Program-made: the position numbers and the translations under genes
Shown: piece after piece, positions 34,462 to 43,874 of the stretch
Position numbering within the stretch: the first letter of the stretch is position 1
Layout: every line of letters starts with the position of its first letter
The notes under the pieces: generated by a model
Told to the model about the DNA's origin: nothing
Databases searched by the model: none
Seen by the model: only the letters and a program-made list of their open reading frames with translations
Assembly (NCBI GenBank): GCA_016793865.1
Contig: JAEULJ010000007.1
Location: forward strand, 248,001 to 312,000
Origin: Altererythrobacter sp.
Lineage (GTDB): Bacteria; Pseudomonadota; Alphaproteobacteria; Sphingomonadales; Sphingomonadaceae
Length of the DNA: 64,000 nucleotides
Direction: 5' to 3'

Positions 34462-35168
34462 CAATGCGCGCAACGAAAGGATCCAACAAAGAGCGCTACG
34501 CCGGTCACAACCGCGGCGTCGTCTCTCAGCTTGCCCGAGCCGAACGTTGTTATCGCCCCGCAGACATTCGCGGCCGCCGAATAGCCGACGAACAGCCTTC
34601 CTAGCGGGCCAGACGGGTGCGCCAGAGTTCGGCCTCCTCGTCGCTGACGCCGAAGATCAGAACCATCGGACCCGGCTCCCAGTGCGGGGGGATGAGGCCG
34701 TAGCTGTTCTCCTTGGATCAGACGTCGAGCACGGTCAATCCGCACCTGGCGGCGGCAAGTTGCCAGGGCATCCATGTCAAAAAGCCAGCCATTCGCCTGT
34801 TCCCTCACCAACTCGCTCCCAACCCGCTTCACTATGCGCGTAGCGTTAGCGTCCCGCTACGGCGGAGCAGTTCGTTGAACGGCGCTGCTATGCGGCGCTA
34901 TAGTAGGGGGAGCGACGAAACATATTCGTTATGTTTGTCCTGCACGGGGCGCCAAACACCGCCGACTGCCACCGTCTTCTACGCGGGAACCGCAGCGGCT
35001 ACGACCGATGAAATCGCTGGGAGTTCAACGTAGTAGGCGCAGCGGTGCGCTTCGGTGATGCCGTTCGAATCTCTCCGGGTGAAACGAACCTAACGGGCAT
35101 CATTTATCTCGAGGCGATGCTGTACTTTCGTCACGAAGCGTGAGGCGTTGTGCTGCCCGTGAACCCGA
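34462..35168. other. Gene-free, apparently degenerate region left of the copper island
   Basis: About 700 bases without a supportable gene. Around 34600-34690 the minus strand shows a short stretch reading GLIPPHWEPGPMVLIFGVSD without start or continuation, suggesting a gene relic. It contains the left copy of the 39-bp repeat (34916-34954). Confidence 0.5.
34916..34954 (+). repeat. 39-bp direct repeat, left copy
   Basis: Shares 35 of 39 positions with 45633-45671 in the same orientation; all four differences are transitions. The core TATTCGTTATGTTT is identical, and in this copy AAACATA and TATGTTT form a perfect dyad around TTCGT. Confidence 0.75.
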
Positions 35169-35561
35169 TCACGATCGGCGTTCGAGCGTGTCGATGATCG
35201 GACAATCTGGCCGGTCGTCGCCGTGACAGCGGGTTGCGAGGTCGAGCAGGGCGCGGCGCATTCTCTCCAGCGCCTGTGCCTTGCGGTGCAATTCATCGGC
35301 GCGCGTCGTCGCCAGCCGCTTCACATCCGCTGACGACCGCCCCCGATCGCTCCACAGTTCCAGCAGCGTGCGGATTTCCTCGATCGGAAAGCCGAGGTCG
35401 CGCGCATTGGCGATAAAGCGCAGGCGCTGCACATCGGCCTCGGAATAGTCGCGATAGCCGCTGTCGCGGCGCGGCGGCTGCGGCACCAGTCCGATCTTCT
35501 CGTAATGACGGATCATCCGCTGCGAGACGCCGCTCGCTTCCGAGGCCGCGCCGATCTTCAC
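35169..35561 (-). CDS. cueR: CueR-type copper-responsive MerR regulator
   Basis: 130 residues. Mer[24 protein letters not shown], then [21 protein letters not shown] dimerisation helix precedes the metal loop [14 protein letters not shown] with Cys112 and Cys120, the same positions as in E. coli CueR, so Cu(I) sensing is very likely. It is translated after the ATPase gene with an ATGA overlap, which makes it autoregulated through the promoter at 37934-37964. A second matching promoter is at 40669. Confidence 0.92.
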   Translation of the reverse strand: MKIGAASEASGVSQRMIRHYEKIGLVPQPPRRDSGYRDYSEADVQRLRFIANARDLGFPIEEIRTLLELWSDRGRSSADVKRLATTRADELHRKAQALERMRRALLDLATRCHGDDRPDCPIIDTLERRS

Positions 35562-37909
35562 AGCTTCACCCGATTGAGGCGCAGCGCATTGGCGACGACG
35601 GTGAAGGAGGACAGCGCCATCGCCGCGCCGGCGAACATCGGCGACATCAGGATGCCGAACGGCAGATAGAGCACGCCCGCCGCGACCGGCACGCCGATGC
35701 CGTTGAACAGGAACGAGAAGAAGAGGTTCTGGCGGATGTTGCGCATGGTCGCGTCCGCCAGCCGCCGGGCGCGCACGATCGCCGACAGGTCGCCACGCGT
35801 GAGCGTCATCCCCGCGCTCTCGATCGCCACGTCGGTGCCGGTGCCCATGGCGAGCCCGACATCGGCGGCGGCGAGCGCCGGCGCGTCGTTGATGCCGTCG
35901 CCGGCCATCGCCACGCTGGCGCCCGACGCCTTGAGTTCGCCGACGATCCGCGCCTTGTCGTCGGGCCTCAAATCGGCATGGACCGCATCGAGGCCGCCCA
36001 CCTGCCGCGCCACGGCTTCGGCGGTCGCCGCATTGTCGCCGGTCAGCATCACCACGTTGAGACCGTCGGCGCGCAGCGCCGCGATTGCCTCGCGCGCATT
36101 CGCCCGTATCGGATCGGCGACCGCGAGGAGACCGGCGGTCCGCCCGTCGATCGCCACCAGCATGACGCCGGCGCCGTCGGCGCGGTGCGGCTGCGCGCGG
36201 TGCTCGAGCGGTTCGGGGTCGGCGCCGATCCGGCGTAGCTGCGCGGCGTTGCCGATCACCACCGAACGTCCGTTCACAGTCGCGCTGATGCCGAGCCCGG
36301 TCTGCGATTCAAAGTCCTGGACCATTGCCAGCTTCAATCCGCGCTCCTGCGCCGCCGTGACGATCGCATGCGCGAGCGGATGTTCCGATTGCGCCTCGAC
36401 CGCGGCGGCAAGCGCGAGAAGATCATTCTCCTCTTCGTCGCCAACCGGCTCGACGGCGATCAGCTTGGGCATGCCCTCGGTGATCGTACCGGTCTTGTCT
36501 ATGACGAGCGTGTCGACCTTCTCCAACGCCTGCAATGCTTCAGCATTCTTGACGAGCACGCCGGCATGCGCCCCGCGGCCGGTGCCGACCATGATCGACA
36601 TCGGCGTGGCGAGGCCGAGCGCACAGGGACACGCGATGATGAGCACGGCGATGGCGTTCAGAAGCGCGTGGCCGAAGCGCGGCTCGGGGCCGACGAAGTT
36701 CCACACGACGAAGGCGGCGAGCGCGATGGCGACGACCAAAGGCACGAACCAGCCCGAGATGCGGTCGGCGACCGCCTGGATCGGAGCGCGGCTGCGCTGG
36801 GCCTCGGCGACCATGCGCACGATCCGCGCGAGCATGGTGTCGGCGCCGACCGCGCGCGCTTCCATGACGAGGCTGCCCGTTCCGTTGACGGTGCCTCCAG
36901 TGACCTGCGCCTCGGCCGTCTTCTCGACCGGCACCGGCTCGCCGGTCAGCATCGATTCGTCGACCGACGAGCGGCCTTCGACGACGACGCCGTCGACCGG
37001 GATCGCATCGCCGGGACGTATGCGCAGCCGATCGCCAGCCATCACGTCGCCGACCGACACCTCTTCCTCCGAGCCGTCATCGCGAATGCGGCGCGCGGTC
37101 TTGGGCGCGAGATCGAGCAGCGCCCGGATAGCCTTGCCGGTGGCGGCGCGGGCGCGCAGTTCGAGCACCTGCCCGAGCAAGACCAGCGTCACCACCACGC
37201 CCGCCGCTTCATAATAGACCGGGACCATGCCGCCGTGCATGCGGAAGGTCGGCGGGAACAGCCCGGGCGCGAAGGTCGCGACGAGGCTGTAGAGGAAGGC
37301 CGCGCCGACGCCGATCGCGATCAGCGTGAACATGTTGAGATGGCGCATCCGGATCGACATCCAGCCGCGCTCGAAGAACGGCTTGCCTGCCCACAGCACG
37401 ATCGGCGCGGTGAGGGCGAGCTGCACCCAGGGCGAGGCTTGCGGACTGACGATCTGCAAGCCCAGCATCTCGGCCACCATCGACACGACCAGGAGCGGCA
37501 CCGCCAGCATTGCCGAGACCCAGAAACGGCGCGTGAAATCGACCAGCTCGGGATTGGGCGCATCGTCGAGACTCGGCTCTTCGGGTTCGAGCGCCATGCC
37601 GCAGATCGGGCAAGTGCCCGGGTCTTCCTGCCGGATCTCGGGGTGCATCGGGCAGGTCCAGATCGCGCCCGGCGTCGCTTCGCGCTCGGGGCGTGGCCCG
37701 TCGCCGAGATAGCGTTCGGGATCGCCGACGAACTTCGCGCGGCAGCCGGCGCTGCAGAAATGATAATCCTCGCCGTCATGCCGGGCATGATGCGAGGTCG
37801 CCGCGGGATCGACGGTCATCCCGCAGACGGGATCAATCGCGCCGGCGGTCGCCGGCTTTGTCGCGCAGCAACTCGCGCCCTGATGATGGTGGTGATCGGC
37901 ATGGTTCAT
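35558..37909 (-). CDS. copA: Copper-exporting P1B-type ATPase with YHS and metal-binding N-terminus
   Basis: 783 residues from the ATG at 37909, which has AAGGA 8 bases upstream. N-terminal His-rich [10 protein letters not shown], a YHS domain ([20 protein letters not shown] ... [10 protein letters not shown]), then a heavy-metal-binding motif [21 protein letters not shown]. No classical CxxC HMA domain. The core has CPC at about 427-429, phosphorylated Asp471 in DKTGT, HP locus SEHPLAHA and [14 protein letters not shown]. Exports Cu(I) across the inner membrane. First gene of the copA-cueR operon. Confidence 0.95.
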   Translation of the reverse strand: MNHADHHHHQGASCCATKPATAGAIDPVCGMTVDPAATSHHARHDGEDYHFCSAGCRAKFVGDPERYLGDGPRPEREATPGAIWTCPMHPEIRQEDPGTCPICGMALEPEEPSLDDAPNPELVDFTRRFWVSAMLAVPLLVVSMVAEMLGLQIVSPQASPWVQLALTAPIVLWAGKPFFERGWMSIRMRHLNMFTLIAIGVGAAFLYSLVATFAPGLFPPTFRMHGGMVPVYYEAAGVVVTLVLLGQVLELRARAATGKAIRALLDLAPKTARRIRDDGSEEEVSVGDVMAGDRLRIRPGDAIPVDGVVVEGRSSVDESMLTGEPVPVEKTAEAQVTGGTVNGTGSLVMEARAVGADTMLARIVRMVAEAQRSRAPIQAVADRISGWFVPLVVAIALAAFVVWNFVGPEPRFGHALLNAIAVLIIACPCALGLATPMSIMVGTGRGAHAGVLVKNAEALQALEKVDTLVIDKTGTITEGMPKLIAVEPVGDEEENDLLALAAAVEAQSEHPLAHAIVTAAQERGLKLAMVQDFESQTGLGISATVNGRSVVIGNAAQLRRIGADPEPLEHRAQPHRADGAGVMLVAIDGRTAGLLAVADPIRANAREAIAALRADGLNVVMLTGDNAATAEAVARQVGGLDAVHADLRPDDKARIVGELKASGASVAMAGDGINDAPALAAADVGLAMGTGTDVAIESAGMTLTRGDLSAIVRARRLADATMRNIRQNLFFSFLFNGIGVPVAAGVLYLPFGILMSPMFAGAAMALSSFTVVANALRLNRVKL

Positions 37910-37933
37910 AGCGGGAATCCTTCCATGCCGACC

Positions 37934-37964
37934 CATATGGAGTCTAACATCATGTCAGAGTCAA
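37934..37964 (-). promoter_or_regulatory. CueR-type promoter of copA-cueR
   Basis: On the minus strand: -35 TTGACT (37964-37959), a 19-bp spacer holding CTGACA-N3-TGTTAG directly after the -35, and -10 CATATG. The long spacer with internal dyad is the MerR-family hallmark. The site overlaps the last codons of copD. Near-identical to 40669-40699. Confidence 0.8.
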
Positions 37965-38870
37965 GACATGGTAGATTGCCGGCTGCGGCGATAGCGTCCC
38001 CAGCCACGCGACCAGCGCGAGGATCAGCACGGCCGCGCTCGTTTCCAGCGCGATGCTGACCCGCAGAGCGCGAACGCCGGAGTTGCTGCCGGCGTCTCCC
38101 GACGCCAATCGCGGCGTCAGCCGCCACCGGTTGGCCGCCGCAAGCCCGAGCATCGCCGCGAACAGCATCAGCTTTACGATCAGGAGCTGCCCGTAGAACG
38201 TCGTCGGCAGCCGCAGGGCGCCCTCGACGCCGACGATCATCCAGACGTTGATGAGGCCGGTCGTCACGATCGAGGCGACGATGATCGAGCCGGCGACGGC
38301 AAACCCCGCCAGCGCCGATCGCGCCGCGGCGACCGACCGTTCGTCCTCAATGTGCGCGAAGAGCAGCGTGACGAGAACGGCGAGCGCGCCGAGCCACGCG
38401 CCCGCGGCCAGCAGATGCAGCCCGTCCGCTAGGCGATGAATGGTGCCCGCAGTGCCTTCGGTCACCGCGGCATGGCCGGTCCAGGCAAGCGTGCCGAGCG
38501 CGACGCCGGCGCCGAGAGTCACCATCAGCGATCGGACCTTCGCGGATTGAACGAGCGCCGCGACGAGGGCTGTCGCGAGCGCCGTGGTCCGCCACAGAAA
38601 TGCATCGCCGGGCGGCGTCTCGAACAACACGAAATCGAATGTCTCGCGATCGATGCCGGCGATCGTCGCGCCCGACATCGAAGCGACCGTCTGCAGGAAG
38701 GACAGGGCCGAGAGCAGCAGGCCGAGCCCGGCGAGGCCGGCAATTATCGCGCGACCGCCCAACGGCCGAGATGGGCTGGCCGCATAAAGCGGATAGACGG
38801 CCAGCCCGAACAGCAGCAGCAGATCGGCATAGACCCCGAAGCGCAGCGCCACGCCGATCCAGTCGAACAT
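37950..38870 (-). CDS. copD: CopD-family copper-transport membrane protein
   Basis: 306 residues with about eight membrane segments; [20 protein letters not shown] at the start, [20 protein letters not shown] with conserved histidines, [20 protein letters not shown], and [20 protein letters not shown] near the end are CopD features. Thought to move copper from periplasm to cytoplasm with CopC. It is 3 bp downstream of copC. Its end carries the copA promoter. Confidence 0.92.
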   Translation of the reverse strand: MFDWIGVALRFGVYADLLLLFGLAVYPLYAASPSRPLGGRAIIAGLAGLGLLLSALSFLQTVASMSGATIAGIDRETFDFVLFETPPGDAFLWRTTALATALVAALVQSAKVRSLMVTLGAGVALGTLAWTGHAAVTEGTAGTIHRLADGLHLLAAGAWLGALAVLVTLLFAHIEDERSVAAARSALAGFAVAGSIIVASIVTTGLINVWMIVGVEGALRLPTTFYGQLLIVKLMLFAAMLGLAAANRWRLTPRLASGDAGSNSGVRALRVSIALETSAAVLILALVAWLGTLSPQPAIYHVLTLT

Positions 38871-38873
38871 CCC

Positions 38874-39257
38874 TTAGCGGACCGAGAAGGCGTGCGTGCC
38901 CGTGATGCGGTGCGTGTCGGCGCCGACGATCACCCAATCGACGCGGTAGCTCCCCGTCGAAAGCGGCCTGGCGCTGGTGAGGGTGATCGACTTGCCGTCC
39001 TCCGATACCGCGCTCGTCACGCCCGTCACCCTCATGACATGGTTCGCCATGCCCGGCATCGAGGTCATCGTCAGCGTTGCGCTCGACAATCGGGGCATGA
39101 CGCGCTCGCTGAAAGTGAGCCGCACCGTCGTGGTCGGCGCGACGGTGGCGTTCGCCGCTGGCGTCGCCGCGACGATCTTTGGGTGCGCGAGGGCGATAGC
39201 GGGCACGCTCAGCGCGCCCAGCGCCGCGACCACGGCGATCATCGGTCGGAACTTCAT
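38874..39257 (-). CDS. copC: CopC periplasmic copper-binding protein
   Basis: 127 residues from the ATG at 39257, which has AGGAG 8 bases upstream. Signal peptide MKFRPMIAVVAALGALSVPAIALA, leaving an N-terminal His (HPKIVAATPAANA) that is a copper ligand in CopC. The domain ends GSYRVDWVIVGADTHRITGT with a second His. A short Met segment (TMTSMPGMANHVMRV) could bind Cu(I). Starts the copCD operon, divergent from the cnrYXH-like genes. Confidence 0.94.
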   Translation of the reverse strand: MKFRPMIAVVAALGALSVPAIALAHPKIVAATPAANATVAPTTTVRLTFSERVMPRLSSATLTMTSMPGMANHVMRVTGVTSAVSEDGKSITLTSARPLSTGSYRVDWVIVGADTHRITGTHAFSVR

Positions 39258-39382
39258 TCTCAATCTCCTTTTGAAATCCATGTTAGGCGATACGCAGTTG
39301 CCGCACGCATCCCTCACGCCGGCTTGGATGAGGGCACAATCCGCGCCATGCGTATGAGGGAGGCAGAAGGAAAGGTCAGGCG

Positions 39383-39664
39383 ATGAACAACGATATCGAC
39401 AGCGCGCTGGCGCGCTTCGCCGGGGCGGAACCGCATGCCGGCCTGGCCGGGCTCGAAGACCGCGTAATGTGCGCGATCGCGAGCCGACCGTCGTCTTCGG
39501 GTCTGGCGATGGGCGCATCGCTGAGTGCGGCCGCATTCGCGCTGGTGCTCGGCATCGTCAGCAATGCCGTGCCGCCGGCCGAGGCGCGCGCGGCGTCGTC
39601 GCTGGCGCCGTTCGGCGCGCCGAGCCCGCTCGCGCCCTCGTCCTTGCTGCTCGAACCGCGATGA
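39383..39664 (+). CDS. CnrY-like single-pass membrane protein, probable anti-sigma factor
   Basis: 93 residues. A cytoplasmic N-terminus (MNNDIDSALARFAGAEPHAG ... DRVMCAIA) precedes one membrane helix (GASLSAAAFALVLGIVSNAV) and a short periplasmic tail. There is no strong sequence signature; the call rests on size, topology and the order anti-sigma (93), sensor (145), sigma (189 aa), which mirrors cnrYXH (95, 148, 191 aa in Cupriavidus). ATGA overlap with the sensor. An anti-sigma role is inference. Confidence 0.6.
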   Translation: MNNDIDSALARFAGAEPHAGLAGLEDRVMCAIASRPSSSGLAMGASLSAAAFALVLGIVSNAVPPAEARAASSLAPFGAPSPLAPSSLLLEPR

Positions 39665-40098
39665 GAGCGCGCCAGTTTTTCCTCATCGGGCTGATCGCGT
39701 TCGCCGCCGCGGTCACCGGGGTGCTGGTCGGGCGGTATTTCCTTCCCGCGCCGCCGCAACCGGCGGCCGAGCTCCACGCGGTGCTGCACGAGCAGCTTTC
39801 GCTCGATGCGGATCAGGAGCAACGGCTCGAAGCGCTCGAAGCGAGCTTCGCGGTTCGACGCCGCGCGCTCGAGCTCGAGATGCGCGCCGAGAATGCCCGT
39901 CTTGCCGATGCCATCGCCGCCGAGCACGGCAATGGCCCTCGCGTCGCCGCCGCGGTCGACGCCTCGCACCGAACAATGGGCCAGCTCCAGAAGGAGACGC
40001 TGGCGCACATCTTCGCGATGCGCGCGCTGTTGAAACCGGAGCAGGCGGCAAAGTTCGATGCCGCCGTGACCAGGGCACTGACCGAAGATCCCCAGTGA
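39661..40098 (+). CDS. Periplasmic heavy-metal sensor (CnrX/ZraP family)
   Basis: 145 residues from ATG 39661. One N-terminal helix (FFLIGLIAFAAAVTGVLVG) and a periplasmic helical hairpin: HAVLHEQLSLDADQEQRLEA, then FAVRRRALELEMRAENARLA, then MGQLQKETLAHIFAMRALLKPEQAAKFD. The first His pair (LHAVLHEQL) and the HRTMGQ stretch are candidate metal ligands. Likely senses periplasmic metal and transmits this to the upstream membrane protein. Confidence 0.85.
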   Translation: MRARQFFLIGLIAFAAAVTGVLVGRYFLPAPPQPAAELHAVLHEQLSLDADQEQRLEALEASFAVRRRALELEMRAENARLADAIAAEHGNGPRVAAAVDASHRTMGQLQKETLAHIFAMRALLKPEQAAKFDAAVTRALTEDPQ

Positions 40099-40664
40099 AC
40101 GGCGGCCTGGTCGACCGCACGGACGGCGAGCTCGTCGCGCTGGCGCTGGGCGGCCGGCAGGCGGCCTTCGCCGAGATCGTCAGTCGGCACAAGCAGCCGC
40201 TCCATCGCCTGATCGCCCGCATCATCGGCGACGACGACGAAGCACTCGACGTCCTTCAGGACGTGTTCGTCGCGGCGCACGGGTCGCTGCGCCGGTTCGA
40301 TATGGGGCGGCCGATGCGGGCATGGCTCGCGCGCATCGCCATCAACAAGGCGCGCGACTGGCGCCGCCGGCGCGCGGTGCGGCGGTTGATTTCGGTGGTG
40401 TTGCCCATCGAGCGCGCATCGGACATCGCCGACGACCAGCCCGCGGTCGACACGCTCGCGGCCGACCGCGAAGAGCTGCGGCAGGTGGGCGCGGCAATCG
40501 CCACGCTTCCGGCCAATCTGCGCGAGACGCTGGTGCTGCGCGCGATCGAGGGCATGAGCCAGGCGGAAACCGCCGAGGCGCTGGGAATCAGCGAGAAGGC
40601 GGTCGAGACGCGCCTCTATCGCGCCCGGCAGCGGCTCGCGGCCGAGATCGACCGGCAACGATAA
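40095..40664 (+). CDS. ECF sigma factor (CnrH-like)
   Basis: 189 residues from GTG 40095, overlapping the sensor stop. Region 2: ALALGGRQAAFAEIVSRHKQ, then DDDEALDVLQDVFVAAHGSL and MRAWLARIAINKARDWRRRR. Region 4: LPANLRETLVLRAIEGMSQA and TAEALGISEKAVETRLYRAR. No anti-sigma beyond the CnrY-like gene is present. Probably released when the sensor binds metal. Targets are not proven; copC and the oxidase gene are the nearest candidates. Confidence 0.9.
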   Translation: MNGGLVDRTDGELVALALGGRQAAFAEIVSRHKQPLHRLIARIIGDDDEALDVLQDVFVAAHGSLRRFDMGRPMRAWLARIAINKARDWRRRRAVRRLISVVLPIERASDIADDQPAVDTLAADREELRQVGAAIATLPANLRETLVLRAIEGMSQAETAEALGISEKAVETRLYRARQRLAAEIDRQR

Positions 40665-40668
40665 ACGC

Positions 40669-40699
40669 TTGACCCTGACACGGTGTCAGACCCCATCTT
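40669..40699 (+). promoter_or_regulatory. CueR-type promoter of the multicopper oxidase operon
   Basis: -35 TTGACC (40669-40674), 19-bp spacer containing the perfect dyad CTGACAC-G-GTGTCAG (40675-40689), -10 CATCTT (40694-40699). It starts 4 bases after the sigma-factor stop and lies about 90 bases before the oxidase ATG. Same geometry as the copA promoter, with differences mostly transitions. Confidence 0.82.
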
Positions 40700-40787
40700 G
40701 CCGGAAGCTTTTTTCGACTCCGCCATGAGGGGCATGATCGCCGCGCGCGTATGGCCGGTAAGCCTCCGCAAGATTTCAGGACGATGA

Positions 40788-42755
40788 ATGACCGCTTTGA
40801 TTGATCGCCGGACACTGCTTCGCGGAACCGCGGCGCTGGGCGGGACCGCTGCGCTCGCATCCTGGTTCCCCGCTTGGGCACAGCCTGTCTCGTCGGGGAT
40901 TGTCAGGCCGCTTCCGACCGTATCGGGCGAGGACATCACGCTCACCATCGCGCGCCAGACGATGATGATCGACGGGCGATCCTCGCCCGCGATCGGCATC
41001 AACGGCACCGTGCCGGCGCCGCTCATTCGGCTGCGCGAGGGGCAGATGGTGCGGCTCAACGTGGTCAACGATCTTGACGAGGACAGCTCGATCCACTGGC
41101 ACGGGCTGCTGGTGCCGCCGCAGCATGACGGCGTGCCGGGCGTCTCCTTCCCCGGTATCAAGCCGCGATCGAACTATCTCTACGAATTCCCGATCAAACA
41201 GAACGGCACCTATTGGTATCACAGCCATTCCGGGCTGCAGGAGCAGCTCGGCCATTACGGCCCGATCGTCATCGACCCGGCGGGCGAGGATCCGGTCCAG
41301 TATGACCGCGAGCACGTCATCGTGCTGTCCGACCACAGCCAGATGTCGCCCGAGGCGATCTTCCGGAACATGAAGCTCAATCCCGGCGGGTTCAATTTCC
41401 AGAAGCAGACCCTCGCCGGCCTGCTGGCGGGACGCGACCAGACCGCCGGAGAACGCCTGATGTGGGGTGGGATGCGGATGGACCCGACCGACATCTCGGA
41501 CGCGACAGGCTCGATATATACTTACCTCGTCAACGGGCACGGCCCGATGGACAACTGGACCGCGCTGTTCACCCCGGGCGAGCGCGTGCGCCTGAGGTTC
41601 ATCAACGCGTCGGCGATGACCACCTTCAACGTCCGCATTCCGGACCTCCCCATGACCATCGTCCAGGCCGACGGGCAGAACGTCATGCCGGTCGAGGTTC
41701 AGGAGTTCCAGATCGGCGTCGCCGAAACCTACGACGCGATCGTCACGCCGAGCGAGGACCGGGCCTTCACTTTGGTCGGGGAAGCGATCGATCGCTCGGG
41801 CATGGCGCGCGCCACGCTGGCGCCGCGCGCCGGGATGAGCGCCGCGGTGCCGCCGCTGCGCGAGCGTCCGCTCGCGACGATGAAGGACATGGGCATGGGC
41901 GACATGGACCACGGCGGAATGCGCGGGATGGACATGTCGGGCGGCATGCGCGGCATCGACCCCACCGCCGAGCAGAACCCATCGGCCGCGCTCGCGACCG
42001 GCGCGATGGCCGGCGGCGCGGCGGCGATGGGCAATATGGATCACGGCGCGATGCCGACGGACCATTCCGGCATGGCCGGGATGGATCACGGAGCGATGTC
42101 GAACCCGTCCGGCGGCGTGGCCGGGATGGATCATTCGGCGATGGGCGGTCAGTCCGGCGCGATGGCGGGCATGGATCACGGCTCGATGGACATGGGCTCG
42201 ATGAGCATGCGCGACTTCTCCCATGCGCCGCAGGTCAAGAAAGGCCCGGGCGTCCAGACGATCTCGCCGATGCCGATGGACCGGACCGGCGAGCCCGGCC
42301 AGGGCCTGGAGAATGTGGGCCACAAGGTGCTCGTCTACCGCGACCTGATGGCGCTCGACCGCAACCCCGACGTCCGCGCGCCGTCGCGCAGCATCGACAT
42401 CCACCTGACCGGCAACATGGAGCGCTTCATGTGGTCGTTCGACGGCGAGAAGATGTCGGACGTCCACGAGCCGATCCCGTTCATCGAAGGCGAGCGAGTG
42501 CGCGTGAACCTCATCAACGACAGCATGATGGGGCACCCGATCCACATCCACGGCCACTTCTTCGAGCTGGTGACGGGGCACGGCGACCGCGCACCGAGAA
42601 AGCACACCGTCATCGTCCAGCCGGGCGGCAAGGTGACCTGGGACTTCACCGCCGATGCGGTCGGCGACTGGGCATTCCACTGCCACCTGCTCTATCACAT
42701 GCACGCGGGCATGATGCGCGTCGTGAGCGTGCGGCCGCGGGGAGACGCGGCATGA
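40788..42755 (+). CDS. CopA/PcoA-type multicopper oxidase
   Basis: 655 residues. Tat signal (DRRTLLRGTAALGGTAALAS). Copper sites: IHWHG near residue 101, YWYHSHSG near 145, GHPIHIHGHFF near 582 and HCHLLYHMHAGMM near 631, complete for types 1, 2 and 3. Between residues 365 and 480 lies a Met/His-rich region with repeated MDHG, MAGMDH and MDMG motifs that can bind many Cu(I) ions. Oxidises Cu(I) in the periplasm. Commonly named copA, a different protein from the ATPase. Coupled to copB by ATGA. Confidence 0.95.
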   Translation: MTALIDRRTLLRGTAALGGTAALASWFPAWAQPVSSGIVRPLPTVSGEDITLTIARQTMMIDGRSSPAIGINGTVPAPLIRLREGQMVRLNVVNDLDEDSSIHWHGLLVPPQHDGVPGVSFPGIKPRSNYLYEFPIKQNGTYWYHSHSGLQEQLGHYGPIVIDPAGEDPVQYDREHVIVLSDHSQMSPEAIFRNMKLNPGGFNFQKQTLAGLLAGRDQTAGERLMWGGMRMDPTDISDATGSIYTYLVNGHGPMDNWTALFTPGERVRLRFINASAMTTFNVRIPDLPMTIVQADGQNVMPVEVQEFQIGVAETYDAIVTPSEDRAFTLVGEAIDRSGMARATLAPRAGMSAAVPPLRERPLATMKDMGMGDMDHGGMRGMDMSGGMRGIDPTAEQNPSAALATGAMAGGAAAMGNMDHGAMPTDHSGMAGMDHGAMSNPSGGVAGMDHSAMGGQSGAMAGMDHGSMDMGSMSMRDFSHAPQVKKGPGVQTISPMPMDRTGEPGQGLENVGHKVLVYRDLMALDRNPDVRAPSRSIDIHLTGNMERFMWSFDGEKMSDVHEPIPFIEGERVRVNLINDSMMGHPIHIHGHFFELVTGHGDRAPRKHTVIVQPGGKVTWDFTADAVGDWAFHCHLLYHMHAGMMRVVSVRPRGDAA

Positions 42756-43819
42756 AGACGCTGCTTCTGCTCGGCGCAGCTCCCATCATGCTTCTGGCCG
42801 CACCCGCCGCGGCGCAGAGGATGGACCATTCCCACATGCCCGGCATGACGATGCCGGCAAAGCCGGCGCAAGCGGAGCCGGCGCCCAACCCCGCGCAACA
42901 GCCCCCTTCGCCTCCGGCGGCACAAGATGCCGCCCGCGCCGCTCCCGATTGCCCGCCCGAGCACGCGGCAATGGGGCATTGCACGCCTAAGCCCGCAACC
43001 GATCCGCACGCGGGGCACGCCATGCCCGGCGCAGACCAGGCGGCGCCCGCGATGGAGATGACCGGCACCGCGCTTCCCGCCGGCAATGCCCCGGCACCGC
43101 CGCCGCCGGAGGATCATTATGCCGATCGCCAGTTTCCACCCGAAGAGATGGCGGATGCCCGCCGCCAGATGATGTTCGAGCAGGGCGGGCAGGCCTTCTA
43201 TCAGGTGATGTTCAACCTCGCCGAATATCAGGCGCGCGAGGGCGCAGACGGCTTCCGCTGGGACGGCGAGGGCTGGTTCGGCGGCGATATCAACCGGCTC
43301 GTGATCAAGTCCGAAGGCTCGGGCGCGTTCGGCGAAGGGGTCGAGGACGCCGAAATCCAGGCGCTTTACTCGCGCGCGATCGGGCCGTACTTCAACCTCC
43401 AGGCCGGCATCCGCTACGACTTCAAACCCAACCCCTCGCGCACCTACGCGACGATCGGATTCGAGGGGCTTGCGCCCTACTGGTTCGAGGTCGAGGGCGC
43501 GCTGTTCCTGTCCGACAAGGGCGATGTGCTCGGCCGTCTCGAAGGCTATTACGATCAGCGGATCACCCAGCGCCTGATCCTTCAACCCCGCGCCGAACTC
43601 AATCTCGCCGCGCAGGACGTGCCCGAGAACGGCATCGGCTCCGGCCTTTCCGATATCGAGCTGGGCCTGCGGCTGCGCTACGAGATCAAACGCCAGTTCG
43701 CGCCCTATGTCGGCCTGTCTTGGGACCGGAAGCTCGGCGATACCGCCGATTTCGCGCGCGCGGCGGGCGAAGACCCGTCGTCGACCAGCTTCGTGTTCGG
43801 GATCCGGACGTGGTTCTGA
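42752..43819 (+). CDS. copB: CopB outer-membrane copper-resistance protein
   Basis: 355 residues from ATG 42752 (ATGA overlap). Signal peptide LLLLGAAPIMLLAAPAAAQ, then a Met/His/Pro-rich linker (RMDHSHMPGMTMPAKP, PHAGHAMPGADQ), and a PcoB-type beta-barrel: DGEGWFGGDINRLVIKSEGS, ALYSRAIGPYFNLQAGIRYD, and C-terminal YVGLSWDRKLGDTADFAR ending in Phe. Binds or exports copper at the outer membrane. Complete. Confidence 0.95.
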   Translation: MKTLLLLGAAPIMLLAAPAAAQRMDHSHMPGMTMPAKPAQAEPAPNPAQQPPSPPAAQDAARAAPDCPPEHAAMGHCTPKPATDPHAGHAMPGADQAAPAMEMTGTALPAGNAPAPPPPEDHYADRQFPPEEMADARRQMMFEQGGQAFYQVMFNLAEYQAREGADGFRWDGEGWFGGDINRLVIKSEGSGAFGEGVEDAEIQALYSRAIGPYFNLQAGIRYDFKPNPSRTYATIGFEGLAPYWFEVEGALFLSDKGDVLGRLEGYYDQRITQRLILQPRAELNLAAQDVPENGIGSGLSDIELGLRLRYEIKRQFAPYVGLSWDRKLGDTADFARAAGEDPSSTSFVFGIRTWF

Positions 43820-43874
43820 ACCGAACGAGACAAGGAATAGCGCCGCGAACACTAACCTGTTCGCAAGGAGATCA

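Noticed and set aside
34437..34832. 131-codon minus-strand frame right of DUF1971
   Set aside because: Overlaps the DUF1971 end, has no coherent domain and appears to mix frames of a decayed gene.
41870..42215. Short repeated units that resemble an array
   Set aside because: They are in-frame codon repeats of MDHG/MDMG in the oxidase, not CRISPR. No CRISPR array or cas gene was seen in the window.
40776..42704. 642-codon minus-strand open frame across the multicopper oxidase
   Set aside because: Exact antisense of a protein with all copper-ligand motifs; His/Arg-rich translation is a mirror of Met/His codons.
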